Shown one piece after another: positions 18,637 through 30,027 of a stretch of DNA of 35,207 nt. Position 1 is the first letter of the stretch, and each line of letters begins with the position of its first letter. Origin of the DNA: Deltaproteobacteria bacterium (GTDB lineage: Bacteria; Desulfobacterota; Desulfuromonadia; Desulfuromonadales; Geopsychrobacteraceae); the NCBI GenBank assembly GCA_024276935.1, contig JAJRWH010000003.1, positions 1-35,207 on the forward strand, written 5' to 3'. Below the pieces are notes generated by a model that had not been told where the DNA came from, did no database searches, and was given only the letters and a program-made list of their open reading frames with translations. The position numbers and the translations under genes were made by a program.

Positions 18637-19163
18637 ATGTTTAAAGGAACCACAATTTGTTGTGCGCGGCGAGACAACCGGGTGGCCCTGGGGGGCGATG
18701 GCCAGGTCACTCTTGGCCATACCGTGATGAAGCATGGAGCACGTAAAATCCGCCGTCTCTTCAAGGACCAGGTTCTGGCCGGATTTGCCGGCAGTACGGC
18801 TGACGCCTTCACCCTGTTTGAGAAGTTTGAAGCCAAACTGCAGGAACATCGTGGCAATCTGCCCCGAGCGGCGGTCAGCCTGGCCAAAGACTGGCGTGGT
18901 GACAGATATTTACGCAAACTCGAGGCCTTGCTGATTGTTGCAGATAAAGAGAACACCCTGGTCATCTCCGGAGCCGGAGATGTGATCGAACCGGACGATG
19001 GTATCGCGGCAATCGGTTCGGGAGGCAGTTACGCTTTGGCTGCCGGGCGGGCCCTGCTGGATAACAGCGATTTGCCTCCGGCAGAAATTGTGGAAAAAGC
19101 CCTGCATATTGCAGCGGATATCTGCATCTATACCAATGATCATATCGCCGTTGAGGAAATATC

Positions 19164-19167
<4 letters not shown>
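18637..19167 (+). CDS. hslV: HslV peptidase subunit of the HslUV protease
   Basis: This is a 176-aa proteasome-like threonine peptidase. The ATG at 18637 is preferred because family alignment begins there and GGAG lies upstream; 21 upstream in-frame residues from an ATG at 18574 are unlike the family. The product starts 'MFKGTTI', so Thr5 should become the catalytic N-terminal nucleophile after removal of a four-residue propeptide. The family signatures 'GGDGQVTLG', '[14 protein letters not shown]' and 'AIGSGGSYA' are present. It forms a double hexamer capped by HslU. The stop overlaps the hslU start. Confidence 0.97.
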
Positions 19168-21474
<2,307 letters not shown>

Positions 21475-21534
21475 CTTTCGGGATGCCGTAAAACCTTGCT
21501 GCAACCTGACATATTTTCTACCAGGATAAAAACC

Positions 21535-22731
21535 ATGAGCCGCTCACAAGAATGGATTCAACGTAACGATCAGGTTATCACCGCGACCTACGGGCGCTAC
21601 CCGCTGGTTCCGGTACGGGGCGCAGGGTGCACATTGTGGGACGCCGACGGCAAACAATACCTTGACCTGCTGGCTGGCGTTGCGGTCAACAATCTGGGAC
21701 ATTGCCCCCCCACCGTAGTCAAAGCCATTCAGGAACAGGCTGCCACCCTGCTGCATTGCAGCAATTTTTATAATATCCCGCAACAAATTGAACTGGCTGA
21801 GTTGCTCTGTAAAAACTCTTTTGCCGAGCGGGTATTTTTCTGTAATTCGGGTGCCGAAGCAAACGAAGCCGCAGTCAAACTGGCCCGCAAGTACAGTCTG
21901 GAAGTTTTCGGATCAAACCGGGCAGAGATTCTCACGGCCACGGCATCCTTTCATGGCCGCACCTACACCGGTATCAGTGCCACCGGTCAAGAAAAAGTCA
22001 AACAGGGATTTGCTCCTCTGGTTCCGGGATTTCGGCACCTGCCTTTTGGTGACATCGACGCCTTGCGTGCTGCCATCAGCCCACAAACCTGCGCCATCAT
22101 GCTTGAACCGATTCAGGGCGAAGGGGGAGTCAACCTCCCTCCTCAGGGCTATTTGACACAGGTGCGCACGCTTTGCGATGAGAAGAATCTTCTTTTGATC
22201 CTTGATGAGGTGCAAACCGGCTGCGGACGAACCGGAACCCTCTTCGCTTACGAACAGGAAGGGATCGCTCCCGACATTATGACCCTGGCCAAGGGTCTTG
22301 CCAGCGGTGTCCCTATTGGAGCCATGCTGGCAACAGACAACCTGGCCACCCATCTCGGACCCGGCACCCATGGGTCAACCTTCGGTGGCAATCCTCTGGC
22401 AACCACAGCGGCAATCGCAACGCTAACCACCTTGCTGGACGATGGCATTCTCGACAACTGTCGCGCCATGGGAAACTATCTGCGTTGTGAACTTGAAACG
22501 CTGCAACAAAAATATAAATTTATCGTCGCCGTACGCGGTCGCGGCCTGATGATCGGGCTTGAAATGACCATCGAAGGGGGCGAAATGGTCAAAACAGCCA
22601 TGAACCGCGGACTGCTGATCAACTGCACCGTCGGTCATGTCCTGCGTTTTGTGCCACCATTGATCATCAACCGCAAAGAGATCGACCTGGCCATTGCCAT
22701 TCTTGATGAAATATTTTCGGAGGCTGCATGA
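21535..22731 (+). CDS. argD: Acetylornithine aminotransferase
   Basis: This is a 398-aa class III PLP-dependent aminotransferase that makes N-acetylornithine from the semialdehyde. The start at 21535 has AGGA upstream; an earlier in-frame start at 21496 adds 13 unlikely residues. Visible motifs are 'FCNSGAEANEAAVKLAR' (phosphate binding), 'LDEVQTGCGRTG', and the PLP lysine Lys253 in 'LAKGLASGVPIG'. It may also serve as succinyl-DAP aminotransferase in other bacteria, but DapL nearby makes that unnecessary. Its stop overlaps the argF start (ATGA). Confidence 0.96.
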   Translation: MSRSQEWIQRNDQVITATYGRYPLVPVRGAGCTLWDADGKQYLDLLAGVAVNNLGHCPPTVVKAIQEQAATLLHCSNFYNIPQQIELAELLCKNSFAERVFFCNSGAEANEAAVKLARKYSLEVFGSNRAEILTATASFHGRTYTGISATGQEKVKQGFAPLVPGFRHLPFGDIDALRAAISPQTCAIMLEPIQGEGGVNLPPQGYLTQVRTLCDEKNLLLILDEVQTGCGRTGTLFAYEQEGIAPDIMTLAKGLASGVPIGAMLATDNLATHLGPGTHGSTFGGNPLATTAAIATLTTLLDDGILDNCRAMGNYLRCELETLQQKYKFIVAVRGRGLMIGLEMTIEGGEMVKTAMNRGLLINCTVGHVLRFVPPLIINRKEIDLAIAILDEIFSEAA

Positions 22732-23651
22732 ACAAGGATTTCCTCTGCCTTTCTGACTGGACACGCGAAGAGCTTGAAGCCATCTTCTCTCTTTGCCACG
22801 ACCTGAAAGCCAAAGCCAAAACCGGCACTCCACACCATCTGCTCAAGGGCAAAACCCTGGCGATGATCTTTGAAAAAAGTTCAACCCGCACCCGAATCAG
22901 TTTTGAAGTCGGCATGTTTCAATTGGGGGGCCATGCACTCTTTCTCCACTCCGGGACCACCCAGATGGGTCGTGGCGAGCCGATCAAGGACACCGCCCGG
23001 GTCATGAGCGGTTATTGCGATGGGATCATGATCCGCACCTATTCACAGGCCGCGATCGAAGAACTGGCCCAGTGGTCAACAATCCCGGTCATTAATGGCC
23101 TGACAGACCTTTACCATCCCTGTCAGATCATGGCTGATCTGTTCACAGTTATTGAACATAAACAGACTTACCGCAATCTGAAATACTGCTGGATTGGTGA
23201 TGGCAACAACATGGCCAACAGCTGGATCAACGCCGCCAGTGTCTTTGGTTTCGAACTACGGGTGGCAACCCCCAAGGGCTACGAACCGGATGCCGAGGTT
23301 GTTGCCCGGGCCGCAAAAGCCGGCGCCAGGATTCTCTACACCAACGACCCGGCACAAGCCGCCTCAGGGGCTGATGTCCTGAATACGGATGTCTGGGCAA
23401 GCATGGGCCAGGAACGTGAACAGCAGGAACGCGAACGGGCATTTGCCGGTTACCAGATCAATGATAAGCTGGTTGACCTGGCGGCGGATGATTGTGTCGT
23501 GATGCACTGTCTGCCTGCACATCGCGGTGAAGAGATTACAGATAGCGTCATCGAAAGCAAGCATTCCATTATTTTCGCCGAAGCTGAAAATCGTCTGCAC
23601 GTTCAGAAAGCCATTATGGCCACACTGATGGAGGGAAAACCATGCAGCTGA
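22728..23651 (+). CDS. argF: Ornithine carbamoyltransferase
   Basis: This 307-aa enzyme makes citrulline from ornithine and carbamoyl phosphate. The carbamoyl-phosphate motif 'SSTRTR' is at residues 51-56, 'HPCQ' at 130-133, and the ornithine-site 'HCLP' at 260-263. It overlaps argD by four bases at the start and the next gene by ten at the end, so translation is coupled. The length is normal. Confidence 0.97.
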   Translation: MNKDFLCLSDWTREELEAIFSLCHDLKAKAKTGTPHHLLKGKTLAMIFEKSSTRTRISFEVGMFQLGGHALFLHSGTTQMGRGEPIKDTARVMSGYCDGIMIRTYSQAAIEELAQWSTIPVINGLTDLYHPCQIMADLFTVIEHKQTYRNLKYCWIGDGNNMANSWINAASVFGFELRVATPKGYEPDAEVVARAAKAGARILYTNDPAQAASGADVLNTDVWASMGQEREQQERERAFAGYQINDKLVDLAADDCVVMHCLPAHRGEEITDSVIESKHSIIFAEAENRLHVQKAIMATLMEGKPCS

Positions 23652-24343
23652 CTTGCCCGCATTGTCAGTTCAGCAAAGACGTTCCGGATCAAAAACTGCC
23701 GACAGAACCGACCCGCGTTTCCTGCCCGCAGTGCAAAGGCAGCTTTACCCTGCCGCAGCGCAAGTCAGGCCTTGAGCCTGAACCTGAGGTGCCACAAATC
23801 AAATGTCCGGCCTGCGGCATTGAGCAGGCCAAATCCTCAACCTGTGCCTCCTGCGGGCTTATCTTTGCCAAATATCGTCCGCCAGCTCAACCTGCCGCAC
23901 CAGCCGTTTCGGACAACCTGGCAGATCGTCCCAAGGCCGGGTTCTGGTTACGCTTTGTGGCCGTTTTTATCGACGCCATCATTGTCGTTGCCATCCAGTT
24001 TGTACTGGGTTTTTTTCTGGCTCTGGCCGGGGCCAAGGTGGGCAGAGGCGGAACCGAGGCCATGGGTGGTCTGCTGATGATTTTCGGCTATGTGATCAGC
24101 TTCGCCTATTACATCATCCTCACCGGACATGGTGGGCAAACGTTAGGAAAAATGATCCTGCGAATTCAGGTCGTACGAACCGATGGGACATCCATCGGTT
24201 ACGGCAAAGCCTTTTTTCGTGAAGTCATCGGCAAATTTATTTCGGGAATTATCTTCGCAATCGGTTATCTGATGGCCGCTTTCGACGATCAGAAACAGGC
24301 TCTGCATGATCGCATGGCCAGAACATACGTTATCAAATTGTAA
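23642..24343 (+). CDS. Zinc-ribbon RDD-family membrane protein
   Basis: This is a 233-aa protein with two zinc ribbons: Cys5/8/28/31 (MJ0042-like) and Cys55/58/68/71. An RDD membrane domain from about residue 98 follows, starting with the defining '[17 protein letters not shown]' and continuing with at least three hydrophobic segments. RDD proteins are inner-membrane proteins of mostly unknown function; some have been proposed as sodium/proton or small-solute transporters. It starts 10 bases inside argF, so it is part of the arginine operon by position. A link to arginine or ornithine transport is speculative. Confidence 0.85.
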   Translation: MQLTCPHCQFSKDVPDQKLPTEPTRVSCPQCKGSFTLPQRKSGLEPEPEVPQIKCPACGIEQAKSSTCASCGLIFAKYRPPAQPAAPAVSDNLADRPKAGFWLRFVAVFIDAIIVVAIQFVLGFFLALAGAKVGRGGTEAMGGLLMIFGYVISFAYYIILTGHGGQTLGKMILRIQVVRTDGTSIGYGKAFFREVIGKFISGIIFAIGYLMAAFDDQKQALHDRMARTYVIKL

Positions 24344-24393
24344 ATTCAGGCCCCGTTCCGGCAAGGCCAAAAAAAGACAAAGGTGAAAAAGTG

Positions 24394-25608
24394 ATGAGTA
24401 AAAAAGGACAGATTAAAAAAGCGGTTCTCGCCTATTCAGGCGGATTGGATACGTCGATCATTCTCAAATGGTTGATCGAGGAATATGGCTGCGAAGTGGT
24501 CGCATTCTCGGCAGACCTGGGCCAGGCTGAAGAGCTGGATTTTATCCCGCAAAAAGCCAAGGATACCGGGGCCTGTGCCTGCTATATCGAAGACCTGCGT
24601 GAAGAGTTTGTCCGCGATTTTGTCTTTCCGATGTTTCGCGCCAACGCCATCTATGAGGGACGTTACTTCCTCGGGACCAGCATCGCCCGCCCGCTGATTG
24701 CCAAGAAGCAGATGGAAATCGCCAGGGCCGAAGGGGCCGATGCCGTTTCTCACGGTGCAACCGGCAAGGGGAACGATCAGGTTCGTTTCGAGCTCGGCTA
24801 TTATCATTTTGACCCCAGCGTCAAAGTGATTGCCCCCTGGCGCGAATGGGATCTGAACAGCCGTACCGCGCTGGAAGCCTACGCCAAAAAACATGGTATT
24901 CCGGTGCCGACCAGCAAAAAGAGCCCCTGGAGCAGTGACCGCAATCTGCTGCATATCTCTTTCGAGGGGGATCTGCTTGAAGACCCCTGGGCCGAAGCCC
25001 CGGAGCATATGTATGTTCTCAGTGTCGCACCCGAAGAAGCCCCGGATACCCCGGAGTATGTCGAGATCGAGTTCAAAAATGGCGACCCGATCTCGATCAA
25101 TGGCGAGCAACTCTCCCCGGCAGCACTGCTCGGCAAGCTGAATGAACTGGGCGGCAAGCACGGTATTGGCCGGATCGATCTGATGGAAAATCGCTTTGTC
25201 GGCATGAAGAGCCGCGGTGTTTATGAAACTCCCGGCGGTACCATTCTGGAAGAAGCCCACCGTGGCATCGAGTCGATCACCATGGACCGCGAGGTGATGC
25301 ACCTGCGCGATTCGCTGATCCCACGCTATGCCGAAATGATCTACAACGGCTTCTGGTTCGCCCCTGAGCGTGAAGCCTTGCAGGCCCTGATCGACGACAC
25401 CCAGAAAACCGTCAATGGCAAGGCCCGGGTCAAGCTCTACAAAGGCCACTGCCGGGTGGTCGGTCGTCAATCTGATACCGACAGCCTGTTCAACGTCGAG
25501 TTTGCCACCTTTGAAGCCGACGAGGTCTACAATCAGGCCGATGCCGAAGGCTTCATCAAACTGAATGCCCTGCGCCTGCGGATTCGCAGCATGATGCAGA
25601 ACCGTTAA
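24394..25608 (+). CDS. argG: Argininosuccinate synthase
   Basis: This 404-aa ATP-dependent enzyme joins citrulline and aspartate. The pyrophosphatase P-loop 'AYSGGLDTS' is at residues 13-21, with '[13 protein letters not shown]' and '[17 protein letters not shown]' further on. AAGGTG lies eight bases before the ATG at 24394; a GTG just before it is also possible. The length is normal. It lies 50 bases after the RDD gene. Confidence 0.98.
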   Translation: MSKKGQIKKAVLAYSGGLDTSIILKWLIEEYGCEVVAFSADLGQAEELDFIPQKAKDTGACACYIEDLREEFVRDFVFPMFRANAIYEGRYFLGTSIARPLIAKKQMEIARAEGADAVSHGATGKGNDQVRFELGYYHFDPSVKVIAPWREWDLNSRTALEAYAKKHGIPVPTSKKSPWSSDRNLLHISFEGDLLEDPWAEAPEHMYVLSVAPEEAPDTPEYVEIEFKNGDPISINGEQLSPAALLGKLNELGGKHGIGRIDLMENRFVGMKSRGVYETPGGTILEEAHRGIESITMDREVMHLRDSLIPRYAEMIYNGFWFAPEREALQALIDDTQKTVNGKARVKLYKGHCRVVGRQSDTDSLFNVEFATFEADEVYNQADAEGFIKLNALRLRIRSMMQNR

Positions 25609-25610
25609 GC

Positions 25611-25744
25611 AGAAAACGCATTTTAACGGAGAGTCGCAGAGAGGGAGAGATCGCGGAGAAAACCACAAATCCTCTTCACCTCTCCTATCTCTCCGTCTCT
25701 GCGTTAAAATAGCCTTTGTACTTCTTGGTGTCTTGGTGGCCGAA
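25611..25744 (+). repeat. Imperfect long inverted repeat between argG and argH
   Basis: The arms 25618-25652 and 25681-25713 are near-complementary: one reads ATTTTAACGGAGAG and onward, and the other on the opposite strand reads ATTTTAACGCAGAG and onward, extending about 30 bases with a few mismatches. A tail 'CTTCTTGGTGTCTTGGTGG' follows. The purine-rich 'AACGCAGAGACGCAGAG' style is familiar from dispersed intergenic repeats in proteobacteria. As RNA it would fold into a long hairpin and could reduce argH relative to argG. Confidence 0.75.
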
Positions 25745-25780
25745 GTAATTATTAGCTTTTATCCAGAAAGATTTAACTAA

Positions 25781-27148
25781 ATGAGCAGTAAACTCTGGGG
25801 TGGTCGCTTCACCCAACCGACCGATAAATTCGTTGAAGAATTCACCGCATCAATCGAATTTGACCAACGTCTCTACCGCTACGATATCCAGGGGTCAAAG
25901 GCTCATGCCGAGATGCTTGGACGGCAGAGAATCATTGCGCCTGAAGAAGCGCAACAGATTATTGCCGGGCTGGATGCTATTCTGGAGGACATCGAAGCGG
26001 GCAAGGTTGAATTTTCGGTCGCGCTTGAAGATATCCATATGAATATCGAAGCCCGTTTGATCGAACGGATTGGTGCGGTCGGTGGCAAACTGCACACAGG
26101 CCGCAGCCGCAACGATCAGGTTGCCCTCGACATTCGGCTTTACCTTCGTGACGAGATCGACAGCATTCTCGACTATCTGCACGCGCTGGAAAAAGCCCTG
26201 ATCAGCCAGGCCCAGGCCAACCTCGATGTCATCATGCCCGGTTTTACCCATCTGCAGACTGCGCAACCGGTGCTCTACAGCCACCATATGCTGGCCTACC
26301 GCGAAATGATTGCCCGCGATATCAGTCGTCTGCAAGATCTGCGAGTCCGGTTCAACTTCCTGCCCCTCGGGGCCGGAGCCCTGGCCGGGACCACTTTCGC
26401 GATTGACCGCGAATGGGTCGCCGAACAACTCGGTTTTGCCGGAGTCACCCGCAACAGCCTTGACAGTGTTTCAGATCGCGATTTTGCCCTCGAATTCTGT
26501 AGTTTTGCTTCGATTCTGATGATGCACCTCTCGCGGCTGTCCGAAGAGCTGATCATCTGGTCGAGTGCCGATTTCAACTTCATCGAACTTTCAGATGCCT
26601 TTTGTACCGGCAGTTCAATCATGCCGCAAAAGAAGAATCCCGATGTCCCGGAACTGGTGCGTGGCAAAACCGGGCGGGTCTACGGCAACCTGATGAGCAT
26701 GCTGACCCTGATGAAATCCTTGCCGCTGGCCTACAACAAGGATATGCAGGAGGACAAAGAGCCGCTGTTTGACACCATCGATACGATCAAGGGCTCACTC
26801 AAGATATTTGCCGACATGATTGCCCAGATGCAGGTCAGAGCCGACAACATGCGTCTGGCCGCAGCCCGTGGATTTTCAACCGCAACCGATGTTGCCGATT
26901 ACTGCGTCCGCAAAGGTCTGCCCTTCAGACAGGCCCACGAAGTTGTCGGCAAGACAGTTCGCTACTGTGTCGAAAATGGTAAAGATATTCCAGACTTGAC
27001 CCTCGATGAGTTTCGCAGTTTTTCCGATTTGATTGATGCGGACATTTACGACTTTGTCACTCTTGAAGCCTCGGTCAACGCCCGCAAAGCAACCGGCGGA
27101 ACAGCACGAGAAGCCGTTGAGCGTGAACTCGCTCGACTCTCGAAATAA
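25781..27148 (+). CDS. argH: Argininosuccinate lyase
   Basis: This 455-aa enzyme splits argininosuccinate to arginine and fumarate, the last step of the pathway. It belongs to the fumarase/aspartase superfamily, with the signature '[12 protein letters not shown]' near residues 277-288 carrying the catalytic serine loop, plus '[12 protein letters not shown]' and '[10 protein letters not shown]'. The start matches the usual 'SSKLWGGRF' N-terminus; the ribosome site is weak. It follows the intergenic inverted repeat. Confidence 0.98.
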   Translation: MSSKLWGGRFTQPTDKFVEEFTASIEFDQRLYRYDIQGSKAHAEMLGRQRIIAPEEAQQIIAGLDAILEDIEAGKVEFSVALEDIHMNIEARLIERIGAVGGKLHTGRSRNDQVALDIRLYLRDEIDSILDYLHALEKALISQAQANLDVIMPGFTHLQTAQPVLYSHHMLAYREMIARDISRLQDLRVRFNFLPLGAGALAGTTFAIDREWVAEQLGFAGVTRNSLDSVSDRDFALEFCSFASILMMHLSRLSEELIIWSSADFNFIELSDAFCTGSSIMPQKKNPDVPELVRGKTGRVYGNLMSMLTLMKSLPLAYNKDMQEDKEPLFDTIDTIKGSLKIFADMIAQMQVRADNMRLAAARGFSTATDVADYCVRKGLPFRQAHEVVGKTVRYCVENGKDIPDLTLDEFRSFSDLIDADIYDFVTLEASVNARKATGGTAREAVERELARLSK

Positions 27149-27172
27149 CCTTAACTGCTGGTGACTCTGTTC

Positions 27173-27925
27173 ATGCGCTATTTTATCCTGCTTCTCACCG
27201 GATTCATTCTGTTGACCCTTTCTGCCTGCGGCAAAAAAGGGCCGGTGCGTCCTCTGGAAGAAAAGCTGCCCCAGACGGTCCGAAAAGCCAGCCTGCTTCA
27301 GCGGGGAGACAGTTTTCAACTGCGCTGGAAAATGCCACAGCGGAACCAGGATGGAACGCCTCTTGAGCTTGAAGCAGTGGACATTTCACGACTCTTTATT
27401 GCCGATGCCGATTTCTGCCCCGAATGTCCAGAACCCTGGCCGTTGATTGCCCAAATTTATCCTCAGGTACCAGCCCCTGCACAGCAGATTCGTGATCTTT
27501 ACCTGCTCAGTGACCAGGGAGCTCAGGTCGGTCAAACGGCCCATTACAGTTTCAGAGTCCGCAACAAACAGGGAGACTTCAGTCCTCCTCATCACCTCAG
27601 CCAACCATACCGCCAACCACAAGCCGCTCCCACCGAGTTTCAGGCCCGTGGTTACGACAGCTCGGCTGAGCTCCACTGGCAGGCGGTTGCAATACCGCAG
27701 GGAGCAACCCTGATGGGCTACCAGGTTTATCGCCGTCGCGCCAATCAGACCTATTCTCCTTTGCCCACAACATCCCGACCGGTGAAAAAGCTTCTTTTTT
27801 CTGATTTCGGTCTCGAAAATGGTCACACCTACTACTATCGTATCCGAAGTCTTTTCGACTTCAGCGGCCAGAAACTTGAAAGCCTGCCAAGTCCCGAAAT
27901 CTCTGTCACCCCGACAGCAGGCTGA
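27173..27925 (+). CDS. Lipoprotein with LptM-like N-terminus and fibronectin-like domains
   Basis: This is a 250-aa protein. Its N-terminus is a lipoprotein signal peptide with lipobox 'LSAC' (Cys19), followed by 'GKKGPVRP'. That motif resembles the 'CGxKGPL' start of LptM/YifL, which assists LptD assembly in the outer membrane. The remaining ~220 residues look like two fibronectin type III-like domains ('YSFRVRNKQGDFSPP', 'HTYYYRIRSLFDFSGQKLESLPS'). A gene like this commonly sits between argH and the lysine genes in Geobacter relatives. The ATG at 27173 is preferred over a GTG at 27161. Confidence 0.82.
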   Translation: MRYFILLLTGFILLTLSACGKKGPVRPLEEKLPQTVRKASLLQRGDSFQLRWKMPQRNQDGTPLELEAVDISRLFIADADFCPECPEPWPLIAQIYPQVPAPAQQIRDLYLLSDQGAQVGQTAHYSFRVRNKQGDFSPPHHLSQPYRQPQAAPTEFQARGYDSSAELHWQAVAIPQGATLMGYQVYRRRANQTYSPLPTTSRPVKKLLFSDFGLENGHTYYYRIRSLFDFSGQKLESLPSPEISVTPTAG

Positions 27926-28099
27926 ACCATTTCTGCCCCCTCTCAAGCGACTTTACTTTTGGCCTGAGGCTATGTTAGCAATACCCTTTATTCGCCCCGG
28001 TTTTGAGGGGTTTCATCTGTTATACACTGACCCGGCAAGAGAGATATTTCCGACGGTTTCAGCATTGGAACTGTCCCCAGAAAAGGTGGAGGAGAGAAA

Positions 28100-28975
28100 A
28101 TGATCCAGGGATCAATGGTTGCCATCATCACCCCCTTCGACAACGAAGGAAAGTTTGATGAAGAGCGCTATCGCCAGCTGATCGAATTTCAGATTGAAAA
28201 TGGCACTGACGTCATCGTTCCTTGCGGAACAACCGGCGAATCAGCCACCCTCAGCTTCGATGAGCATCCGCGTGTTATCAAGGCCTGTATCGAACAGGTC
28301 AACAAACGTATCCCGGTCATTGCCGGTACCGGTGCCAACAACACCGCCGAAGCCATTCACCTGTCAAAAAATGCCAAAGCGATGGGAGCCGATGGCCTGC
28401 TGCTGGTCTGCCCCTACTACAACAAACCTTCCCAGGAAGGAATCTACCTCCACTACAAAAAACTGGCCGAAGAGGTTGCGCTGCCGCAGGTCCTTTACAA
28501 TGTTCCCGGACGCACCGGGATCAACATTACCGCTGCGACCACCTGCAGACTGGCCGAAATCGACAACATCGTTGCCATCAAGGAAGCCTCCGGCGACCTG
28601 ACTCAGACCAGCGAAATTATTGCCAATGCCGGAGACAAGATTGATGTTGTTTCAGGTGATGATTTCCTGACCTTTCCCCTGATGGCCTGTGGGGCCAAGG
28701 GCGTGATCTCGGTCACGGCCAACATTGCCCCGGCCCAGGTCAAGCAGATGGTGACCGCCGCAGAAAAGGGTGATTACACCAGGGCCCGACAACTGCACCT
28801 TGAATTGCTTGAGCTCCATCAGGCAATGTTTATTGAAGCCAATCCGGTACCGGTGAAAACATCGGCCAGCCTGATGGGACTTTGTGGTGACCTGGTTCGT
28901 TTGCCACTGTCACCCTTGCAGCCTGCCAGCCTTGAAAAATTACAGACAGTCCTGAAAAAATACCAACTGATCTAA
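28100..28975 (+). CDS. dapA: 4-hydroxy-tetrahydrodipicolinate synthase
   Basis: This 291-aa enzyme condenses pyruvate and aspartate semialdehyde, the first committed step to diaminopimelate and lysine. The Schiff-base Lys161 lies in 'VAIKEASGD'. 'CGTTGESATLS' and 'YNVPGRTG' carry the catalytic Thr and Tyr. A strong GGAGGAG precedes the ATG. The 174 bases before it contain a small CCCC-GGGG hairpin but no gene. Confidence 0.98.
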   Translation: MIQGSMVAIITPFDNEGKFDEERYRQLIEFQIENGTDVIVPCGTTGESATLSFDEHPRVIKACIEQVNKRIPVIAGTGANNTAEAIHLSKNAKAMGADGLLLVCPYYNKPSQEGIYLHYKKLAEEVALPQVLYNVPGRTGINITAATTCRLAEIDNIVAIKEASGDLTQTSEIIANAGDKIDVVSGDDFLTFPLMACGAKGVISVTANIAPAQVKQMVTAAEKGDYTRARQLHLELLELHQAMFIEANPVPVKTSASLMGLCGDLVRLPLSPLQPASLEKLQTVLKKYQLI

Positions 28976-28989
28976 GGGCCGGAAATAAC

Positions 28990-29793
28990 ATGACCAGAAT
29001 AGTTGTCACCGGCGCAGCCGGACGAATGGGTGGACGCATTATTACCCTGGCCACTGAAGCCGCAGAGCTACAGGTCGCCGGTGCCGTTGAGATGGCCGGG
29101 CATCCAAAAATCGGTCAGGATGCCGGTTATGTTGCCGGATGTGGCGATATCGGCATCATGATCACTGATTCTCTCGAGCAGGCCCTTGATGGAGCCGACC
29201 TGCTGATCGATTTCACCTTTCCGCAGGTCAGTCTGCGAAATGCTGCGGTCTGTGCACGGCTGGGCAAGGCAATGGTGGTCGGTTCAACCGGCTTCACCCC
29301 GAATGAACGCAAGCAGCTTGAAAACTATGCCGAACAAACACCCATTGTTTTTGCCCCCAATATGAGTGTTGGCGTCAACGTCTGTTTCAAACTGCTTAAA
29401 GATCTGGCCAAAACCCTGGGGGACGGTTTCGATGTTGAAATCGTCGAATTGCATCACAACAAGAAAAAGGATTCTCCCAGTGGCACCGCAGTCCGCATGG
29501 GCGAAGTGGTTGCCGAGGCTCTGGGTCGCGATTACAATCAGGTTGCCAACTATCATCGTGAAGGGATGGGCGATGAGCGGACCGCTGAAGAGATCGGCAT
29601 GCAGACCGTCCGTGGTGGTGACATCGTCGGCGAACATACGGTCTACTTTATCGGCATGGGTGAACGGATCGAACTGACCCACCGTGCCATGAGTCGCGAT
29701 ATGTTTGCCCGCGGCGCAATCCGTGCAGCGGGCTGGCTTAAGGGCAAAGGCCCCGGCATGTACGATATGCAGGCGGTTCTGGGGCTGGACTGA
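28990..29793 (+). CDS. dapB: 4-hydroxy-tetrahydrodipicolinate reductase
   Basis: This is a 267-aa NAD(P)H-dependent reductase. The dinucleotide motif 'GAAGRMGG' is at residues 8-15. The catalytic and substrate motif 'ELHHNKKKDSPSGTA' has His155/156 and the Lys residues. It follows dapA by 14 bases and is followed by a terminator. The length is normal. Confidence 0.98.
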   Translation: MTRIVVTGAAGRMGGRIITLATEAAELQVAGAVEMAGHPKIGQDAGYVAGCGDIGIMITDSLEQALDGADLLIDFTFPQVSLRNAAVCARLGKAMVVGSTGFTPNERKQLENYAEQTPIVFAPNMSVGVNVCFKLLKDLAKTLGDGFDVEIVELHHNKKKDSPSGTAVRMGEVVAEALGRDYNQVANYHREGMGDERTAEEIGMQTVRGGDIVGEHTVYFIGMGERIELTHRAMSRDMFARGAIRAAGWLKGKGPGMYDMQAVLGLD

Positions 29794-29841
29794 GCTACAA
29801 AACTGCAGGCTGCCGACGTCCGGCAAAACAATATCTACAAC

Positions 29842-29872
29842 AAGGCGATCGGCAGGTTCGGTCGCCTTTTCA
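29842..29872 (+). terminator. Rho-independent terminator after dapB
   Basis: AAGGCGATCGG and TCGGTCGCCTT pair over 11 bp (two G-U) around a five-base loop, followed by TTTT-like bases. It lies about 50 bases past the dapB stop and implies dapL is at least partly transcribed separately. Confidence 0.75.
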
Positions 29873-29890
29873 TAAATCTGACAAGGCATA

Positions 29891-30012
29891 AGGAACGAGA
29901 TTTTTTCGTCAGGGCAAGAAAGACAAGATGTGACAGCACAGGCGTAGTAGAGCTACGTCGAGCACCGTCACATCGCAGTCTGACGCAGGCCTGACGCAAA
30001 AGGCTCGTTCCT
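29891..30012 (+). repeat. Large nested palindrome upstream of dapL
   Basis: Four stems nest inside each other: AGGAACGAG (29891-29899) with CTCGTTCCT (30004-30012); CGTCAGG (29907-29913) with CCTGACG (29990-29996), joined by a T/A-rich helix; GATGTGAC (29927-29934) with GTCACATC (29967-29974); and CGTAG (29943-29947) with CTACG (29953-29957). The outer 23 positions pair with only two mismatches. The style recalls dispersed intergenic palindromes of Desulfuromonadales. Confidence 0.85.
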
Positions 30013-30027
30013 CCCACGGAGGAACGA
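30005..30027 (+). promoter_or_regulatory. Hairpin that hides the dapL ribosome binding site
   Basis: TCGTTCCTCC (30005-30014), a CAC loop, and GGAGGAACGA (30018-30027) form a perfect 10-bp hairpin ending right at the dapL ATG. The GGAGG Shine-Dalgarno is entirely inside it. Its left strand is also the right arm of the large palindrome, so the two structures cannot coexist. Confidence 0.75.

Noticed and set aside
24436..25668. 410-aa minus-strand open frame opposite argG
   Set aside because: It is the antisense shadow of argG, with composition typical of such shadows and no recognisable domain.
25611..25744. CRISPR array or tRNA in the argG-argH gap
   Set aside because: The repeats are inverted rather than regularly spaced direct repeats, and no cloverleaf or TTCGAAT-type arm is visible.
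27819..28103. Plus-strand frame bridging the lipoprotein gene and dapA
   Set aside because: It begins inside the lipoprotein gene in another frame, has no ribosome site and no protein-like character in the gap.
29794..30027. Lysine riboswitch (L-box) before dapL
   Set aside because: The region folds, but I see no match to the conserved L-box core; the structure is palindromic rather than multi-helix junction-like.
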